A stretch of 61,860 bases of DNA from Verrucomicrobiota bacterium. Its GTDB lineage: Bacteria > Verrucomicrobiota > Verrucomicrobiia > Chthoniobacterales > Chthoniobacteraceae. This document shows, in pieces, positions 1 through 9,302 of the stretch (positions are counted from its first letter, which is position 1; every line of letters starts with the position of its first letter). Made by a program: the position numbers and the translations under genes. The stretch is taken from positions 1-61,860 of the forward strand of contig QQND01000006.1 in the NCBI GenBank assembly GCA_003402745.1, given 5' to 3'. Under the pieces are notes generated by a model. The model ran no database searches and had not been told where the DNA came from. It saw only the letters and a program-made list of their open reading frames with translations.

Positions 1-1611
1 GGCGATCGGGGCGGGCAGGGTTTTGTGGAGCTCCTGCATTCCGGCGATCAGCGCGAGCGCGGCGCGGAGGGAGCGCTGGGCGGCGTCTGGTTGGACCTCA
101 GGCGCCCCCCAATAGCTCAGGAACTGGTCGCCGAGGAAGTGTTCTATATTTCCATGCTGCCGCATGATGGCGTCGGTCTGGAGTTCGAAAACTTTGTTGA
201 GCAGGTCGAAAAACGCCTGCGGTTCCAAAGCTTCGTCGAGCCGGGTGAAGTTGCGCAGATCAGTGAGCAGGAGGGTGACGTCGGCGTGTTTAGGCTGCAT
301 GGAGCCCGGGTGTTTGAGGACGGACTTCAAGACGGTTGGGGAAAAATACAAGCTCATGGTTGAACGCAACTTCATGCGGTCGAGTCGTTCCTGCAAAAAA
401 TCGTAGAGGAGAATAAGAACGCTGCTGACACCCAGTGCGAAAAGAGGGCCGGCGACCGGCACAATCCAGCCCAACCTGTCAAAGAACCACTGGGCGAGAA
501 CCCAATAAGCGCCGACCGTGATCAGCATGGTCGCCAAGCGTTCGCCGGGATGAAAGTTGTGGAAAGACAAGACGCCCGCCAGAAAACCGGAGAGGAGAAT
601 GATGAAGAGGCGGAGGTACAAAGGCGTTTCGGTGAGGAATTCGCGCTTGAGTGCAGCTGCCAGGACGCTGAGGTGCAGCTCGACGCCGCTCATTTTTTTC
701 TCGGCGAAGGGGGTGTCGAGGTTGTCGTTGAATATCTCCGCCGTGGGTCCAACGACGACCAGTTTGCCCCGGAAAAAGGCGCCGTTTCCGTAGTTTTTCC
801 GCCACAAGTCCGGGTTCAACACATCGCCAATATTGTGCACTTTGTAGCCCTCGCCGGGGGCGCTCCCGTAGCGGAAACGCGTGGTGCCAAGGGATGCGGG
901 GACCAGATCGGGGCGCCCAAACTTCACCAAGGCTCGGGTGGTAAGAGACTCCATCACCGCTCCCCCGCGAACGAGATAAGCAGCGCGGCCGTCGGCCTGC
1001 CGGAAATGCACGCGCCGCAACACCCCGTCGGAGTCCAGCGGCACATGGATGTACCCCACGCGATCATCTTTGAGGAGCGCCGCGGTATCCTCAGCAGGCA
1101 AGACCCCCGGATTGGGGGTGACAAGCTGGAGGAATTCGCCACGGTTGGTTTCCTCGGGGCTCAAAGCAACCCCGATGACGACCTTGGACCTGTAGCGCTC
1201 AAGCGCCTCCCGGAGCCGCGCGTCTCCCTTGTTGCGGGAGCTGAAAACCAAATCAAAAGCGACGACCTTCGCACCGGCTCCGACCAGTTTCTCCAGCAAC
1301 TCCGCCCAAACCACCCGCGACCAGGGAAATTCTTCCTGCAACTCTCTCAAAACCGGCGCCTCCCGGAGCATGTCCTCACTGAAATCGGTCTCCGCGTATT
1401 TTGGCCGGTCGATCCCGATCAGGACGAGTTCAGGAGCCACCGGAGTGGGCCGCCCCATGCGGGAGCGGAGGTCCTCTGTGTAGGTGTCCAGTTGCTCCAG
1501 CAGCGCAAAAGACCGGTCTGAAAAAATCCCCGAGAAGAGCAGTGCAGCCAAGGAGCAGCACAAGCAGATGAAAGTGAATATTTGCCTGCGTTCTGAATCT
1601 TTATTTTTCAC
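1..1611 (-). CDS. CHASE2-domain class III adenylate/guanylate cyclase (3' truncated by window edge)
   Basis: Membrane-bound nucleotide cyclase with an extracytoplasmic CHASE2 sensor domain. The frame stays open from the window edge to a GTG at 1611, giving about 537 visible residues. In order: an N-terminal hydrophobic segment (around residues 13-28), a CHASE2 region (about 40-310), three membrane helices (about 325-410), then the start of a class III cyclase domain. The two metal-binding aspartates are visible in TDLRNFT (D451) and GDQFLSYWG (D495), 44 residues apart as usual. The protein should make cAMP or cGMP in response to a periplasmic signal; the substrate-choice residues lie outside the window. 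The GTG start is the only start found upstream of the hydrophobic segment and has a poor ribosome site. It diverges from the cytochrome gene. Confidence 0.85.
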   Translation of the reverse strand, partial: MKNKDSERRQIFTFICLCCSLAALLFSGIFSDRSFALLEQLDTYTEDLRSRMGRPTPVAPELVLIGIDRPKYAETDFSEDMLREAPVLRELQEEFPWSRVVWAELLEKLVGAGAKVVAFDLVFSSRNKGDARLREALERYRSKVVIGVALSPEETNRGEFLQLVTPNPGVLPAEDTAALLKDDRVGYIHVPLDSDGVLRRVHFRQADGRAAYLVRGGAVMESLTTRALVKFGRPDLVPASLGTTRFRYGSAPGEGYKVHNIGDVLNPDLWRKNYGNGAFFRGKLVVVGPTAEIFNDNLDTPFAEKKMSGVELHLSVLAAALKREFLTETPLYLRLFIILLSGFLAGVLSFHNFHPGERLATMLITVGAYWVLAQWFFDRLGWIVPVAGPLFALGVSSVLILLYDFLQERLDRMKLRSTMSLYFSPTVLKSVLKHPGSMQPKHADVTLLLTDLRNFTRLDEALEPQAFFDLLNKVFELQTDAIMRQHGNIEHFLGDQFLSYWGAPEVQPDAAQRSLRAALALIAGMQELHKTLPAPIA

Positions 1612-1865
1612 TGGCTCGGAGGAGCGGACAACGCTCCAGCCTGTTTGCCCTCCAACTGGGCGCCAAGTTTTAAATTGAAGCTCCCTCTGAGCGCAACCGG
1701 AAGCCAAGAAGGGAAGCCGCGTACTGGGCATCCCGTGCCAACCCAGAATCGCCGACCCGGAACGGACCGGGAGGCGCTTTCAAGCAAATCCCTAAGCATT
1801 GGAGGAGACTGGGGGTCGTTTCAAAGGAATGCTTTACAGGTGTTTCCTTCAGAAGAGGATTTAAT

Positions 1866-3158
1866 ATGCCACTCTCCCTTTTTTCCAGCCAAAGCTCCCG
1901 CGCCGCATTGAGGCTGTCTGCGGTTTTGGGCGGAATGCTTTTAGGAGGAGCAATCCTTGGGGAGAGGGGACGAGCCGAAGACTTCCAGGGGAGCACTCAC
2001 AAACTTAATTTTGATTCGCCTCCGATTTCATACTCCAAGGCGGAAGCCACCGATCCGGTGGCAAAGCTTGCAAAGATCCTGCGCGCCGATCGCAGCTCTG
2101 GCTGGAAGGATTTTCATCCCGATTTTGGCTACCTCCCCGTCGTCCTTGAAATGCTCCAGGTTCCGGTTTCCTCGCAGATGCTCGTGTTTTCTAAAACCTC
2201 CGTGCAGCGCCACAACATCGAGCCCGCCAATCCACGGGCCCTTTATTTTTCGGACGCGATCTACGTCGGCTTCATTCCCGGCGCTCCGGAGCTCGAAATT
2301 GCAGCGGTAGATCCAGATTTGGGGACCGTCTTTTATACCGTTCATCAAGATAAGGATGAGCCTGTCCGGTTCAGGCGCAATGATGAGTGCCTGCTCTGCC
2401 ACGGGTCGGCCCGCAGCATGGGGGTTCCCGGTTTCGTGCTGCGTTCTCTGGACACGGATCCCACCGGGGAAATCGTTGCCGCCACCGACACGGACCGGAT
2501 TTCACATTGCACCTCCATAGCAGAGCGTTGGGGGGGCTGGTACGTCACCAACGCCCCTGCGGGGTGGGTCCATCGGGGCAACGACCCGGGACATGCGGTC
2601 CGCGATCCCAAGGACTTGGAAGCCCTGGTGCAAAAAGTCGCCAGCTCGAGACGGTATCCCGCAGCGGGCAGCGACACCCTGGCCCTGCTGCTTCACGACC
2701 ACCAGACCCATATGCACAACTACATCACGCGTCTGCATATGGAGGGGCAGCAGCGCCTCTCTGAGTACGGCCATATCAAGTACCTCGACATCCAGATCCG
2801 TGCATTTCTGCGATACCTGCTTTTCACCGAGGAGGCCCCCCTTCCCTCGCCCTTGGAACCGGCGCCTGAATTTCTGACGGCCTTCCAAAAAAACGCCAAG
2901 AGGGACGCCAGGGGGCGCTCCCTGAAAGATCTGGATCTCAACACCCGCCTGTTCCGTTATCCCTGCAGCTTCCTGCTGGATTCAGAGGCGTTTCGAAAAC
3001 TCCCGGATCCCGTGCGGCTTAAAGTCCTTGAGCGCCTCCATGACATTCTGACCAACGCAGAGACGCATCCGGATTTTGCTGCGATTTCTGCGGAGCAACG
3101 GCAGGCTGTCCTTGAGATCCTGCGCGATACGGCCCCCGACTTAACCGTGGGATGGTGA
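1866..3158 (+). CDS. Exported monoheme cytochrome c-like protein
   Basis: A 430-residue protein with an N-terminal hydrophobic export signal (about residues 14-37) and one c-type heme motif, CLLCH, at residues 175-179. The stretch after the heme site, rich in Gly, Asp and Trp (about 180-235), resembles exported cytochromes that I associate with Planctomycetes and Verrucomicrobia, but I cannot name the family. Probable role is periplasmic electron transfer or heme-dependent redox chemistry. The ATG follows a purine-rich AGAGGA ribosome site. The downstream aldehyde dehydrogenase begins 60 bases after the stop, so co-transcription is possible. The heme motif and export signal are direct observations; the function is inferred. 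Confidence 0.75.
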   Translation: MPLSLFSSQSSRAALRLSAVLGGMLLGGAILGERGRAEDFQGSTHKLNFDSPPISYSKAEATDPVAKLAKILRADRSSGWKDFHPDFGYLPVVLEMLQVPVSSQMLVFSKTSVQRHNIEPANPRALYFSDAIYVGFIPGAPELEIAAVDPDLGTVFYTVHQDKDEPVRFRRNDECLLCHGSARSMGVPGFVLRSLDTDPTGEIVAATDTDRISHCTSIAERWGGWYVTNAPAGWVHRGNDPGHAVRDPKDLEALVQKVASSRRYPAAGSDTLALLLHDHQTHMHNYITRLHMEGQQRLSEYGHIKYLDIQIRAFLRYLLFTEEAPLPSPLEPAPEFLTAFQKNAKRDARGRSLKDLDLNTRLFRYPCSFLLDSEAFRKLPDPVRLKVLERLHDILTNAETHPDFAAISAEQRQAVLEILRDTAPDLTVGW

Positions 3159-3218
3159 GCGTTTCGCGATGAAGCGTCCGTGAAACGCAAAAGCAGCACC
3201 CTTGGTGAACCCGTCTCC

Positions 3219-4583
3219 ATGAGCATCGCATCGACAAATCCAGCCACCGGCGAACTGCTGAAAACGTTCAACACACTCAGCGCGGATGAAATCAACGAGG
3301 TCGCCGGGCTTGCGGCAGAGGCTCAGAAACTCTGGGCGCTCCAACCCATTGAGGCCCGCGCGGAGCCGATGCTCAGGGCCGCCCGACTTTTGCAAACACG
3401 CGCCGAGGAATTCGCGCGACTCATGGCGCTAGAGATGGGCAAACCTCTCCGGGAGGGCGTGGCGGAGGTTTTGAAATGCGCGACCGCCTGCGAATTTTAC
3501 GCAGAGCATGCCGCCCGCTTCCTCACCCCTCGGGAGGAAGCCACAGACGCAGCGCGCAGTTATGTGCGGTACGATCCTCTGGGGGTCATTCTCGCTGTGA
3601 TGCCCTGGAATTTCCCCTTCTGGCAGGTGTTCCGGTTCATCGCGCCCCAGCTGATGGCAGGCAACGGCGGGCTTTTAAAACACGCCTCCAACGTCCCTCA
3701 ATGCGCACTTGCGATCGAGGCGCTGCTGCGCGAGGCCGGTTTTCCTTCGCATCTTTTTCGCACCTTGCTGGCAAACTCCGACCAGATTCCGGCGCTTATC
3801 GCGGACGCCCGCGTGGCCGGCGTGACCCTCACAGGGAGCGAAAGTGCAGGGATCGCCGTCGCCACCGCAGCAGGGCATGCGCTCAAACCCGTGGTCCTCG
3901 AACTCGGTGGATCCGATCCCTTCATCGTGCTCAAGGATGCTGACCTTCAAAAAGCCGCGGCGACCGGTGCTGCTTCCCGAACCCTGAACGCAGGACAGAG
4001 CTGCATCGGCGCAAAACGGTTCATTGTCGCCGCCGAAGTGCATGACAGGTTTTTGGCGGCGCTCGTTTTGGCGATGGAAAAAATCTCGGCGGGCGACCCG
4101 TCGGACCCAGAGACGGGAATGGGACCGTTGGCGCGGCTCGACCTGCGCGAAGAAGTACACGCCCAAGTGGCGACTGCGATCGCGCATGGCGGCCGGCTCG
4201 AGCTCGGAGGGACATTGCCGGAGGGGCCCGGCGCGTTTTATCCGCCCTCGGTTTTGTCCAAAATCGGCCGGGACAACCCGATCTACCACGAGGAAGTCTT
4301 CGGCCCGGTTGCCATGGTTTTCCGCGCGGAAAATGAAGCACAAGCACTTGAGGCCGCGAATGATTCGCGTTTCGGTTTGGGCGCCAGTCTCTGGACGACG
4401 GACAGGGATGCAGCGCAGAAGTGGATCCCCCGGCTTGAGGCGGGGGCGGTGTTTATCAACGGGATGGTCAAGAGCGACCCGCGGCTGCCGTTTGGCGGGA
4501 TCAAATCTTCGGGGATCGGACGGGAGCTTGGTGCTGAGGGGATCCGGGCGTTTATGAATGTGAAAACCGTGTGGATCGGCTGA
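3219..4583 (+). CDS. NAD(P)-dependent aldehyde dehydrogenase, succinate-semialdehyde dehydrogenase type
   Basis: Aldehyde dehydrogenase superfamily, closest in pattern to GabD/Sad-type succinate-semialdehyde dehydrogenases; it oxidises an aldehyde to the acid with NAD(P). Length is 454 residues from ATG 3219, normal for the family. Seen: PWNFPFWQ near residue 130, LELGGSDPF with the general-base glutamate E228, and the nucleophile in GQSCIG at C262, the usual 34-residue spacing. The C-terminal FGGIKSSGIGREL motif is intact. An in-frame GTG at 3180 would add 13 residues with no homology signal, so I prefer 3219. The exact aldehyde cannot be told from sequence. Confidence 0.9.
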   Translation: MSIASTNPATGELLKTFNTLSADEINEVAGLAAEAQKLWALQPIEARAEPMLRAARLLQTRAEEFARLMALEMGKPLREGVAEVLKCATACEFYAEHAARFLTPREEATDAARSYVRYDPLGVILAVMPWNFPFWQVFRFIAPQLMAGNGGLLKHASNVPQCALAIEALLREAGFPSHLFRTLLANSDQIPALIADARVAGVTLTGSESAGIAVATAAGHALKPVVLELGGSDPFIVLKDADLQKAAATGAASRTLNAGQSCIGAKRFIVAAEVHDRFLAALVLAMEKISAGDPSDPETGMGPLARLDLREEVHAQVATAIAHGGRLELGGTLPEGPGAFYPPSVLSKIGRDNPIYHEEVFGPVAMVFRAENEAQALEAANDSRFGLGASLWTTDRDAAQKWIPRLEAGAVFINGMVKSDPRLPFGGIKSSGIGRELGAEGIRAFMNVKTVWIG

Positions 4584-5038
4584 GGCGGCGACTCCCTTGG
4601 GCTCCATCCGTGGTGCGGGCGCTCCCCTGAGCGTTGAGGATCGTCACTTCCTGACCGGCGATGTTACGCACCCTCACTTACAGGGTTCTAGCGGGAGCGG
4701 CGGCTGAAAAGACCGGGAAATTCGGCTGAGCGGGTGTGGCAAAGCTCGTGGCCTCGAACCCGTTGGCCACCATCACCTCTTTGAAAGGATTAGCGCTCTT
4801 TTGGAGACTTCTTTAAGCGCGAGCGGGCCGGGCGGCCTTCTGAAGAGGCTTCCAGAAACACGCCGGCGTTTGGAGGGTTGAGGAAGGGTCTCCTCAAATT
4901 GCGGAAGCGCGGGCCTTGGAAGATTTGAGGATGGCGGGGACGTGGGATTTGGTGGAAAGTACGCTTGGGCGACGATTCAGGGCGGGCAAAAAATCCGCTG
5001 ACAAGTTCACCCGCCATTCTCAATATTGCCCACCACCC
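4584..5038. other. Intergenic region, no gene recognised
   Basis: About 455 bases between the aldehyde dehydrogenase and a small membrane-protein gene. Short frames are present on both strands, but none shows a recognisable domain, ribosome site or signal peptide. The + frame that enters the next gene from 4916 has an unconvincing composition before the ATG at 5039. No clear terminator or tRNA was seen. Confidence 0.5.
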
Positions 5039-5419
5039 ATGGCCAAGCGCAGTCAACTTTTCATGCTCCCTCTTTCGGAGAACAGGCCCCCATCCCGGGG
5101 CGCGGTGCTTCTGCTCACGCTGCTTGCGCTGTACGGACCGTTTGGCTGGATTCTTTGGCGGCCGGGACCTTGGGACGCGAAACGTCTCCTTTGGTTAAAG
5201 TCTTGGCCAGCTCTGCCCGGCTTTCTAGTGCAGTCGCTGGATATTTTTGAAGGCCGCCCCGTCTGGTTCAGCTATGCGTGCATGGGGGTTGTCACGGTTG
5301 TCGCCCTGTTTGGCTTCTTCCGTTTGGGCCGCTCGAGCCGTGCGTGGCTGGCCACTTCCGTTCTTCTGGCGGCGGCCCTCTCTGGGTACAGCTCCTGGCT
5401 GGCAGCGCAGTCTTTTTGA
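5039..5419 (+). CDS. Small hypothetical membrane protein
   Basis: A 126-residue protein I do not recognise. It has three likely membrane helices: about residues 21-39, 73-95 and 98-121. The loop between the first two is rich in Trp and Pro. I chose ATG 5039 over 4916 because the 41 residues in between are charged and look like random translation, while the hydrophobic pattern begins right after 5039. It lies 52 bases upstream of the envelope operon on the same strand, so it may be transcribed with it. No function is proposed. Confidence 0.5.
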   Translation: MAKRSQLFMLPLSENRPPSRGAVLLLTLLALYGPFGWILWRPGPWDAKRLLWLKSWPALPGFLVQSLDIFEGRPVWFSYACMGVVTVVALFGFFRLGRSSRAWLATSVLLAAALSGYSSWLAAQSF

Positions 5420-5471
5420 GCCGCCTTTTTCAATACAAGCCGTTTTTCACTGGCCGTAGACGCTCGTTCTC

Positions 5472-6425
5472 ATGTTTTTCCCAGCCTTGGATTTCTCCAA
5501 AGTCCGCACCTTTCCCGTGAGCGAACGCTCCAACAAGGTGGCCGTGGAGGCGTTCGGGAAGCCTCACAAGGCGGGAGCCAGCTTCAGGACTTTCCTGGAC
5601 TCGCTCCCGGCCTTTCTCGCCGTGCAAGATCTTCGGGAGATCGCCGCGGCCATAGCAACTGCCGTGCGCAGCAAGCGGCCCGTTGTTCTGATGATGGGCG
5701 CCCACTCCATCAAGGTGGGACTCAACCCCATTTTAATCGATGCCCTTCACCAAGGCCTCCTTTCCGCAGTCGCCTTCCACGGAGCGGGGGCCATTCACGA
5801 TTTTGAACTGTGTTTTCAGGGCGAAACCAGTGAGGACGTCCAAAGCGGCCTCAACGACGGCAGCTTTGGTATGGCCGAGGAAACCGGCCGGCTCATGAAC
5901 GAGGCTCTTCAAATGGGCCGCCAAAAGCAGCAGGGAGCGGGCCTTGCTTTGGGCCTAGCGACCACAGGCTTTCCAAACCGCCACCTCTCCCTCCTTGCCA
6001 CAGGCGCGGACCTCCAAATTCCCGTCACCGTGCACATCGGGATCGGCACGGACATTATCCACCAGCATCCCGCCTGCGACGGAGCCGCTCTCGGAGCCAC
6101 AAGCTATACCGATTTCAAAACGTTCGCCTCCGTCTGTGCGCAACTGGAGGGAGGCGTGGTTTTGAATGTGGGCAGCGCCGTGATCATGCCTGAAGTTTTC
6201 CTCAAGGCGCTCACCGTGGCGCGCAACTTGGGCCACACCGTGGAAAAATTCACAACAGCCACCCTGGACATGACCCGCCACTACCGCCCTTCAGAAAACG
6301 TCCAGCGCCGCCCCACAGCCTTGGGCGGACGCGGGTTTTATCTGGTCGGCCACCACGAAATTAACATCCCCCTGCTGTTCGCGGCCGTGAAAGAGCTGTT
6401 GGATGAGAAGCCCGGAAAACAATGA
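5472..6425 (+). CDS. Deoxyhypusine synthase-like conserved protein of unknown function
   Basis: A 317-residue soluble protein. GAHSIKVGLNP (near residue 77), the glycine-rich AFHGAGAIHDFELCF (about 97-111), IGIGTDIIHQHPACDGAALG (about 195-214) and a late VGSAVIMPEVFLKAL block follow the order of motifs in the NAD-binding deoxyhypusine synthase fold. However, the WGK context that carries the catalytic lysine of true deoxyhypusine synthases is not seen, and bacteria lack eIF5A, so a different reaction is likely. Its stop overlaps the start of the heptose kinase gene by four bases (ATGA), placing it first in the heptose/LPS operon. The fold assignment is by pattern only. Confidence 0.55.
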   Translation: MFFPALDFSKVRTFPVSERSNKVAVEAFGKPHKAGASFRTFLDSLPAFLAVQDLREIAAAIATAVRSKRPVVLMMGAHSIKVGLNPILIDALHQGLLSAVAFHGAGAIHDFELCFQGETSEDVQSGLNDGSFGMAEETGRLMNEALQMGRQKQQGAGLALGLATTGFPNRHLSLLATGADLQIPVTVHIGIGTDIIHQHPACDGAALGATSYTDFKTFASVCAQLEGGVVLNVGSAVIMPEVFLKALTVARNLGHTVEKFTTATLDMTRHYRPSENVQRRPTALGGRGFYLVGHHEINIPLLFAAVKELLDEKPGKQ

Positions 6426-7411
6426 ACCGCGACAGGGTAAACCAGCTATTGCCAGCCTCCTCCCGCATCCTGGTGGTGGGTGAAATGATTTTGGACGAGT
6501 TCATTTGGGGCAAGGTCTCCCGCATCTCTCCTGAAGCCCCCGTGCCCGTGCTCGAGGTCATTAAGGAAACGTTCAACGCGGGCGGGGCCGCCAATGTTGC
6601 CCGGAACGTGCGCGAACTCGTCGATCATGTTCAAATGCTCGGCCCCACAGGCTCGGGCCCCGACGCCGACCGGCTGCGCGCGCTCCTCACCGGACACGGG
6701 ATCGAACTGCAGGGCGTCTTGCACGATCCCGAATACCAGACCATCCGTAAAACACGCATCGTCGCGCGCACCCAGCAGGTGGTGAGGGTGGACCGCGAAA
6801 AAAAACGGCCCTTGGACAAGGCCTCTCGCACCCGGGCTCTGGAACACTTCCAAAAGCTTCTCCCGGACCTGCATGCCGTCATTTTGGAAGACTACGACAA
6901 GGGCTTGTTCGACCAGGAGTTTGCCGACGCCTTGGTGGGCAGCGCCAAGGCAGCTGGCATCCCAATTTTGGTCGATCCAAAACCCTCCAATCCAGTCCGC
7001 TGGAAAGGTGTTACGGGAATCACCCCAAACCGCTCGGAGGCCTTTCGCTCTGCCGGGGTTCCTTGGAGCGAACCGGTGGACCCGCCTCTGGCTGACCGTG
7101 CGCTCGAAAGCGTCGGCCAAAAACTCCTGTCGGATTTGGACTGCGCTTTTGTTCTAGTGACCCTCAGCGAGCAAGGGATGATGCTCTTCCAGCCCAACAG
7201 CGCCCCCTACCACATCCCGACCCGGGCACAGGAGGTGTTTGACGTTTCCGGAGCGGGGGACACGTCCATTGCGGTCTTCACTGCAGCCCTTGCTGGAGGA
7301 GCCTCGCCTGTGGAGGCGGCTGAAATCAGCAACCACGCAGCGGGTATCGTTGTGGGCAAACTCGGCACAGCCACAGTTTCGCGCAGCGAGTTGCTGGCCA
7401 GCTTTGCCTGA
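6422..7411 (+). CDS. hldA: D-glycero-beta-D-manno-heptose-7-phosphate kinase (HldE kinase domain only)
   Basis: PfkB-family kinase that phosphorylates heptose 7-phosphate at C1 in ADP-heptose synthesis for the LPS inner core. It is 329 residues and matches the N-terminal half of HldE/RfaE. Family signatures: GGAANVARNV near residue 56 and the catalytic DVSGAGDTSIAVF near residue 273, whose GAGD holds the anion hole and base. No nucleotidyltransferase domain follows, so the HldC step must be encoded elsewhere. It overlaps the upstream gene by four bases and is followed 24 bases later by the matching bisphosphatase gene. Confidence 0.9.
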   Translation: MNRDRVNQLLPASSRILVVGEMILDEFIWGKVSRISPEAPVPVLEVIKETFNAGGAANVARNVRELVDHVQMLGPTGSGPDADRLRALLTGHGIELQGVLHDPEYQTIRKTRIVARTQQVVRVDREKKRPLDKASRTRALEHFQKLLPDLHAVILEDYDKGLFDQEFADALVGSAKAAGIPILVDPKPSNPVRWKGVTGITPNRSEAFRSAGVPWSEPVDPPLADRALESVGQKLLSDLDCAFVLVTLSEQGMMLFQPNSAPYHIPTRAQEVFDVSGAGDTSIAVFTAALAGGASPVEAAEISNHAAGIVVGKLGTATVSRSELLASFA

Positions 7412-7435
7412 GCAGGAAACCCGAGCCTCCCTCCG

Positions 7436-7990
7436 ATGACGACCTCGCCTCAGCCCGCTGTTTTCGTCGACCGTGACGGCACCCTGATGCGGGAGGTTAA
7501 TTACTGCAGGGACCCTTCCCTGGTGGAGGTTTTTGAAGGCGTCCGGCAGGGGTTGCTGGCCCTGAAGGCAGCAGGCTTCCGCACCGTGCTCGTGACCAAC
7601 CAGAGCGGGATCGGCCGGGGCAATATGACTCTGGAGGAGTACGAGGCCGTGCACGCACGGTTGGTGGAGCTTCTTGGCCCGGAAACCCTCGATGGGGCGT
7701 ACATGAGCCCGGAAGCACCCGGGGAACCCTCCCTCAGGCGCAAGCCGGCTCCAGGAATGCTCCTGGAAGCCGCGCGCGACTTGAATTTGGACCTGCAGCG
7801 CTCTTGGATTGTGGGAGACAAAGACATCGACATCCAGTGCGGGCTGAACGCGGGAGTGGGCGGGATTCTGGTGCGCACAGGGCATGGCGCTTCCGCGACA
7901 GGAGAGGCCGCCGTGGTTGTGGCGGAAAGTTTCGCGCTGGCGGTGCGCTGGTTGCTGGAAAAAACAGGGCCAGGGGAAAGCAAACCTTAG
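7436..7990 (+). CDS. gmhB: D-glycero-D-manno-heptose 1,7-bisphosphate phosphatase (HAD family)
   Basis: HAD-family phosphatase that removes the 7-phosphate of heptose bisphosphate, the step after HldA. It is 184 residues, normal for GmhB. The catalytic motif is VDRDGTLM with D12 and D14; motif II lies in LVTNQSGIGRG, and motif III/IV in the WIVGDKDIDI region. The segment before RRKPAPGM lacks the cysteines and histidine that form the zinc loop in E. coli GmhB. Position directly after the heptose kinase supports the heptose role over histidinol phosphatase. Confidence 0.88.
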   Translation: MTTSPQPAVFVDRDGTLMREVNYCRDPSLVEVFEGVRQGLLALKAAGFRTVLVTNQSGIGRGNMTLEEYEAVHARLVELLGPETLDGAYMSPEAPGEPSLRRKPAPGMLLEAARDLNLDLQRSWIVGDKDIDIQCGLNAGVGGILVRTGHGASATGEAAVVVAESFALAVRWLLEKTGPGESKP

Positions 7991-8012
7991 CCAAGGGGGT
8001 TCCTTGACGCTC

Positions 8013-9296
8013 ATGAATACACCGTTTAAGTTACCTGTAATGTTTCGCCCCACCCAACTGCCGGCGGCAATCACTTTGTCCGCATTCCTTGCCTGCCTCG
8101 CCTCGCCCAGCGTGTCATACGCTGACCTCGTCTACCGTCCCAACGAAGGATGGAAGCGCGAAGGCGGCTTCTTCGGCACGTCTCCCGCGCTGGCGAAGAC
8201 GGCGGACCTCCAACTCCAGTACGGCCAGGATTTGGAAAAAAAGGGGGACCTTTCCGGCGCCCGTTCAGCTTACAGGCGCCTCCTGACATCCTTCCCGCTT
8301 TCGCAGCAAACGTCCGAAGCTCGGATCCGACTTGCGGGCCTTCTTGAGAAGCAAGGCCGCTTTGAAGAGGCCTTCGATGCTTACGACGAATTGGTGCAGA
8401 AAAATCCGGAAAGCAAGGAGTTTAATCCCGCCCTGGAAGCCATGTTCAACATCGCCAAACGCTACATGGACGGCGAAAAACGCCGCCTTTTCGGCGTGAA
8501 AATGTTCGCTTCCAATCAGAGGGCCGAGGAAATGTTCGAAACGATCCAGAAACGGGCCCCCTACTCCCGCAGCTCGGCCCAGGTCATGCTCTTCCGGGGA
8601 ATGATGCTCGAACGCCAGGGCAAGGACGCAGAGGCACTCGCAGCGTACCAGCAAATCATCGAACGGTTCCCCAGCGATTCCGTTGCGGACGAGGCCCAGT
8701 ACCAGATGGGCTACATTAAACTGCGCAGCCTCAAAGACGGTTCCTACGATCACACCGATCGCGTCCGAGCCCAGGAATCCTTCGAGGATTTCGTCAACCG
8801 CGCCCCGCAGAATGGCCGCATTCCGCAGGCGCGCGAAAACCTGCAGCTCATCGAACAAAACGCCGCCAAAGCCGCCCTGGAAGTCGCCAAGTTTTACGAC
8901 AAAACCCAGAAGACCAAGGCCGCCGTGATCTCCTATCAGGATGTCATCCGCGACCATCCCTCTTCCAAGGAGGCAGAGTTCGCCAAAAAACGCATTTCCG
9001 CACTCCGCGTTGAGAAGGGCGAAGACGCCGTCCAAACCCAACGCAAACCCGCCGACACCGCGGACTCCGTCGCCTCCCGCAAGCAAATGGAAGCGAAGGT
9101 CAACACCAGCACACGTCCAGACTACGTCGGGCCCCAGCTCAAAAAGACCTCCACTCCCGAGCAGCGTGCCCCGGCCAAGCCTGCCCTCCGGCTCCAAGAC
9201 TCCGACGCCTCCGCGCCTCCGGCCGCTGCTTCGGAAAAGCTGGACCTTTCCCTTCCCTCGCCCCGCCTCACCCCCCCGTCGCCGCAGAATCCCTAA
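8013..9296 (+). CDS. Exported TPR-repeat protein, BamD/YbgF-like
   Basis: A 427-residue secreted protein with a hydrophobic export signal (about residues 10-34, ending near SYADL) and several tetratricopeptide repeats between about 55 and 340, in the style of BamD or the Tol-associated CpoB/YbgF. The C-terminal 90 residues are low-complexity, rich in Pro, Ala and Ser. No lipobox is visible, unlike BamD. It sits between gmhB and an LptE-like gene, consistent with a scaffold role in outer-membrane assembly, but that role is inferred. I prefer ATG 8013; an in-frame ATG at 8040 is possible, and upstream starts fall inside gmhB. Confidence 0.7.
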   Translation: MNTPFKLPVMFRPTQLPAAITLSAFLACLASPSVSYADLVYRPNEGWKREGGFFGTSPALAKTADLQLQYGQDLEKKGDLSGARSAYRRLLTSFPLSQQTSEARIRLAGLLEKQGRFEEAFDAYDELVQKNPESKEFNPALEAMFNIAKRYMDGEKRRLFGVKMFASNQRAEEMFETIQKRAPYSRSSAQVMLFRGMMLERQGKDAEALAAYQQIIERFPSDSVADEAQYQMGYIKLRSLKDGSYDHTDRVRAQESFEDFVNRAPQNGRIPQARENLQLIEQNAAKAALEVAKFYDKTQKTKAAVISYQDVIRDHPSSKEAEFAKKRISALRVEKGEDAVQTQRKPADTADSVASRKQMEAKVNTSTRPDYVGPQLKKTSTPEQRAPAKPALRLQDSDASAPPAAASEKLDLSLPSPRLTPPSPQNP

Positions 9297-9302
9297 TTTT
9301 CC

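Noticed and set aside
550-1521. 323-codon open frame on the + strand
   Set aside because: It is the antisense shadow of the CHASE2 cyclase, whose - strand frame shows clear domain motifs.
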